Assembly (NCBI GenBank): GCA_046160245.1
Contig: JBJXGU010000159.1
Span: 1 to 7,184, forward strand
Length of the DNA: 7,184 nt
Source of the DNA: JAJTFW01 sp046160245
GTDB lineage: Bacteria; Bacteroidota; Bacteroidia; AKYH767-A; OLB10
Direction of reading: 5' to 3'
Position numbers and translations under genes: made by a program
Part shown: positions 6,649-7,184 of the stretch, piece by piece
How positions within the stretch are numbered: the stretch's first letter is position 1
Layout: every line of letters begins with the position of its first letter
The notes under the pieces: generated by a model
The model's database searches: none
Told to the model about the DNA's origin: nothing
The model's input: the letters and a program-made list of their open reading frames with translations, nothing else

Positions 6649-7184
6649 TCAGGCATTTAATTTTACTTTCTCTCTCGAAATCAGCTTTTTAATTTCACTA
6701 AGCTTCATTAAAGCTTCAACGGGAGTAAGGGTATTGATATCGGTTTTAAGGATTTCATCACGGATTTGCTCCAAAACGGGATCGTCGAGCTGGAAAAAAC
6801 TCAATTGCAATTCGTCCTTTTGTTGCTCATGAGCCGCCACCTTTATTAATTCACTATGACTGTGCGTTGCTTCTAAGGTTTCGAGCATTTGTTGAGCTCG
6901 CTTGAGCACTTGTGCTGGCATCCCAGCCATTTTAGCGACATGAATTCCAAAACTATGCTCACTACCTCCAGGCACCAATTTTCTCAAAAACAATATTTGG
7001 TTTCCGCTTTCTCGAATGGCTACGTTATAATTTTTGATGCGTGGAAACTCTTCTGCCATCTCATTCAATTCATGGTAATGGGTGGCGAATAATGTTTTGG
7101 CTCTCGATTGCGGATGCTCATGCAAGAATTCTGCAATGGCCCAGGCTATGGAAATACCATCATAAGTACTTGTTCCTCTTCCAA
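6649..7184 (-). CDS. mutS: DNA mismatch repair protein MutS, C-terminal part (5' end outside window)
   Basis: The frame is open to the right edge; 178 codons end at a TGA (6649-6651), with the first two visible bases belonging to a cut codon. The first visible residues, GRGTSTYDGISIAWAIAEF, are the conserved MutS stretch just after the Walker B acidic pair, and ATHYHEL (residues 33-39 of the visible part) is the ATPase H-loop region at the dimer interface. PGGSEHSFGIHVAKMAG and the following helical segment belong to the C-terminal helix-turn-helix dimerisation region. A variable linker and a short tail (FFQLDDPVLEQIRDEI, LTPVEALMKLSEIKKL) close the protein, as in full-length Bacteroidetes MutS1. 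MutS recognises mismatches and, with MutL, starts post-replication repair in the cytoplasm. The methionine at 7123-7125 is internal, because coding similarity continues upstream of it. Nothing suggests damage to the gene. Confidence 0.97.
   Translation of the reverse strand, partial: GRGTSTYDGISIAWAIAEFLHEHPQSRAKTLFATHYHELNEMAEEFPRIKNYNVAIRESGNQILFLRKLVPGGSEHSFGIHVAKMAGMPAQVLKRAQQMLETLEATHSHSELIKVAAHEQQKDELQLSFFQLDDPVLEQIRDEILKTDINTLTPVEALMKLSEIKKLISREKVKLNA

Noticed and set aside
6649..7125. Short 158-residue protein starting at the methionine at 7125
   Set aside because: The frame continues upstream with the conserved MutS stretch GRGTSTYDG, so this methionine is internal and the gene is cut by the window edge.

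Overview
The window looks like a piece of a Bacteroidetes chromosome (phylum Bacteroidota). It is AT-rich. It carries a type IX secretion (T9SS) sorting domain, a large periplasmic propeller/Y_Y_Y sensor kinase paired with a LytTR regulator, and promoter-like sequences of the Bacteroidetes form TTG...TAnnTTTG. Start codons lack Shine-Dalgarno sequences, as is usual in this phylum. A closer placement cannot be made from sequence alone. Every gene I can support lies on the minus strand, so the window is best read from its right end to its left.

Right side (7184 to about 6430): the C-terminal part of the mismatch repair ATPase MutS, cut by the window edge. Its stop codon is followed at once by a clean Bacteroidetes-type promoter, a tRNA-Gly(GCC) gene with an encoded CCA end, and a strong intrinsic terminator. 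This is an ordinary housekeeping block. About 390 bases follow in which I see no gene (about 6042-6428).

Left side (6041 to 1): an apparent gene cluster read leftwards. It starts with a 9+9 bp inverted repeat one base upstream of a 993-aa membrane sensor histidine kinase. Eight bases after the kinase comes its probable partner, a 254-aa receiver-LytTR response regulator. After a 63-base gap holding a promoter-like sequence comes a 484-aa secreted protein with two PKD-like domains and a T9SS type A sorting domain. 26 bases further on is the start of a secreted protein made of exact 86-residue repeats with FG-GAP/VCBS-like calcium-binding loops; this gene runs off the left edge.

Together, the kinase senses something in the periplasm and should pass phosphate to the LytTR regulator. 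The two genes behind it encode an exported, probably surface-bound or released protein and a repeat protein of adhesin or matrix type. A sensor pair controlling its own neighbouring surface proteins is a reasonable inference but is not shown by the sequence. The most unusual signals are near-perfect DNA identity between repeat units 1 and 3 of the left-edge gene, with a more diverged unit between them, and the palindrome that overlaps the putative kinase promoter and touches its start codon.
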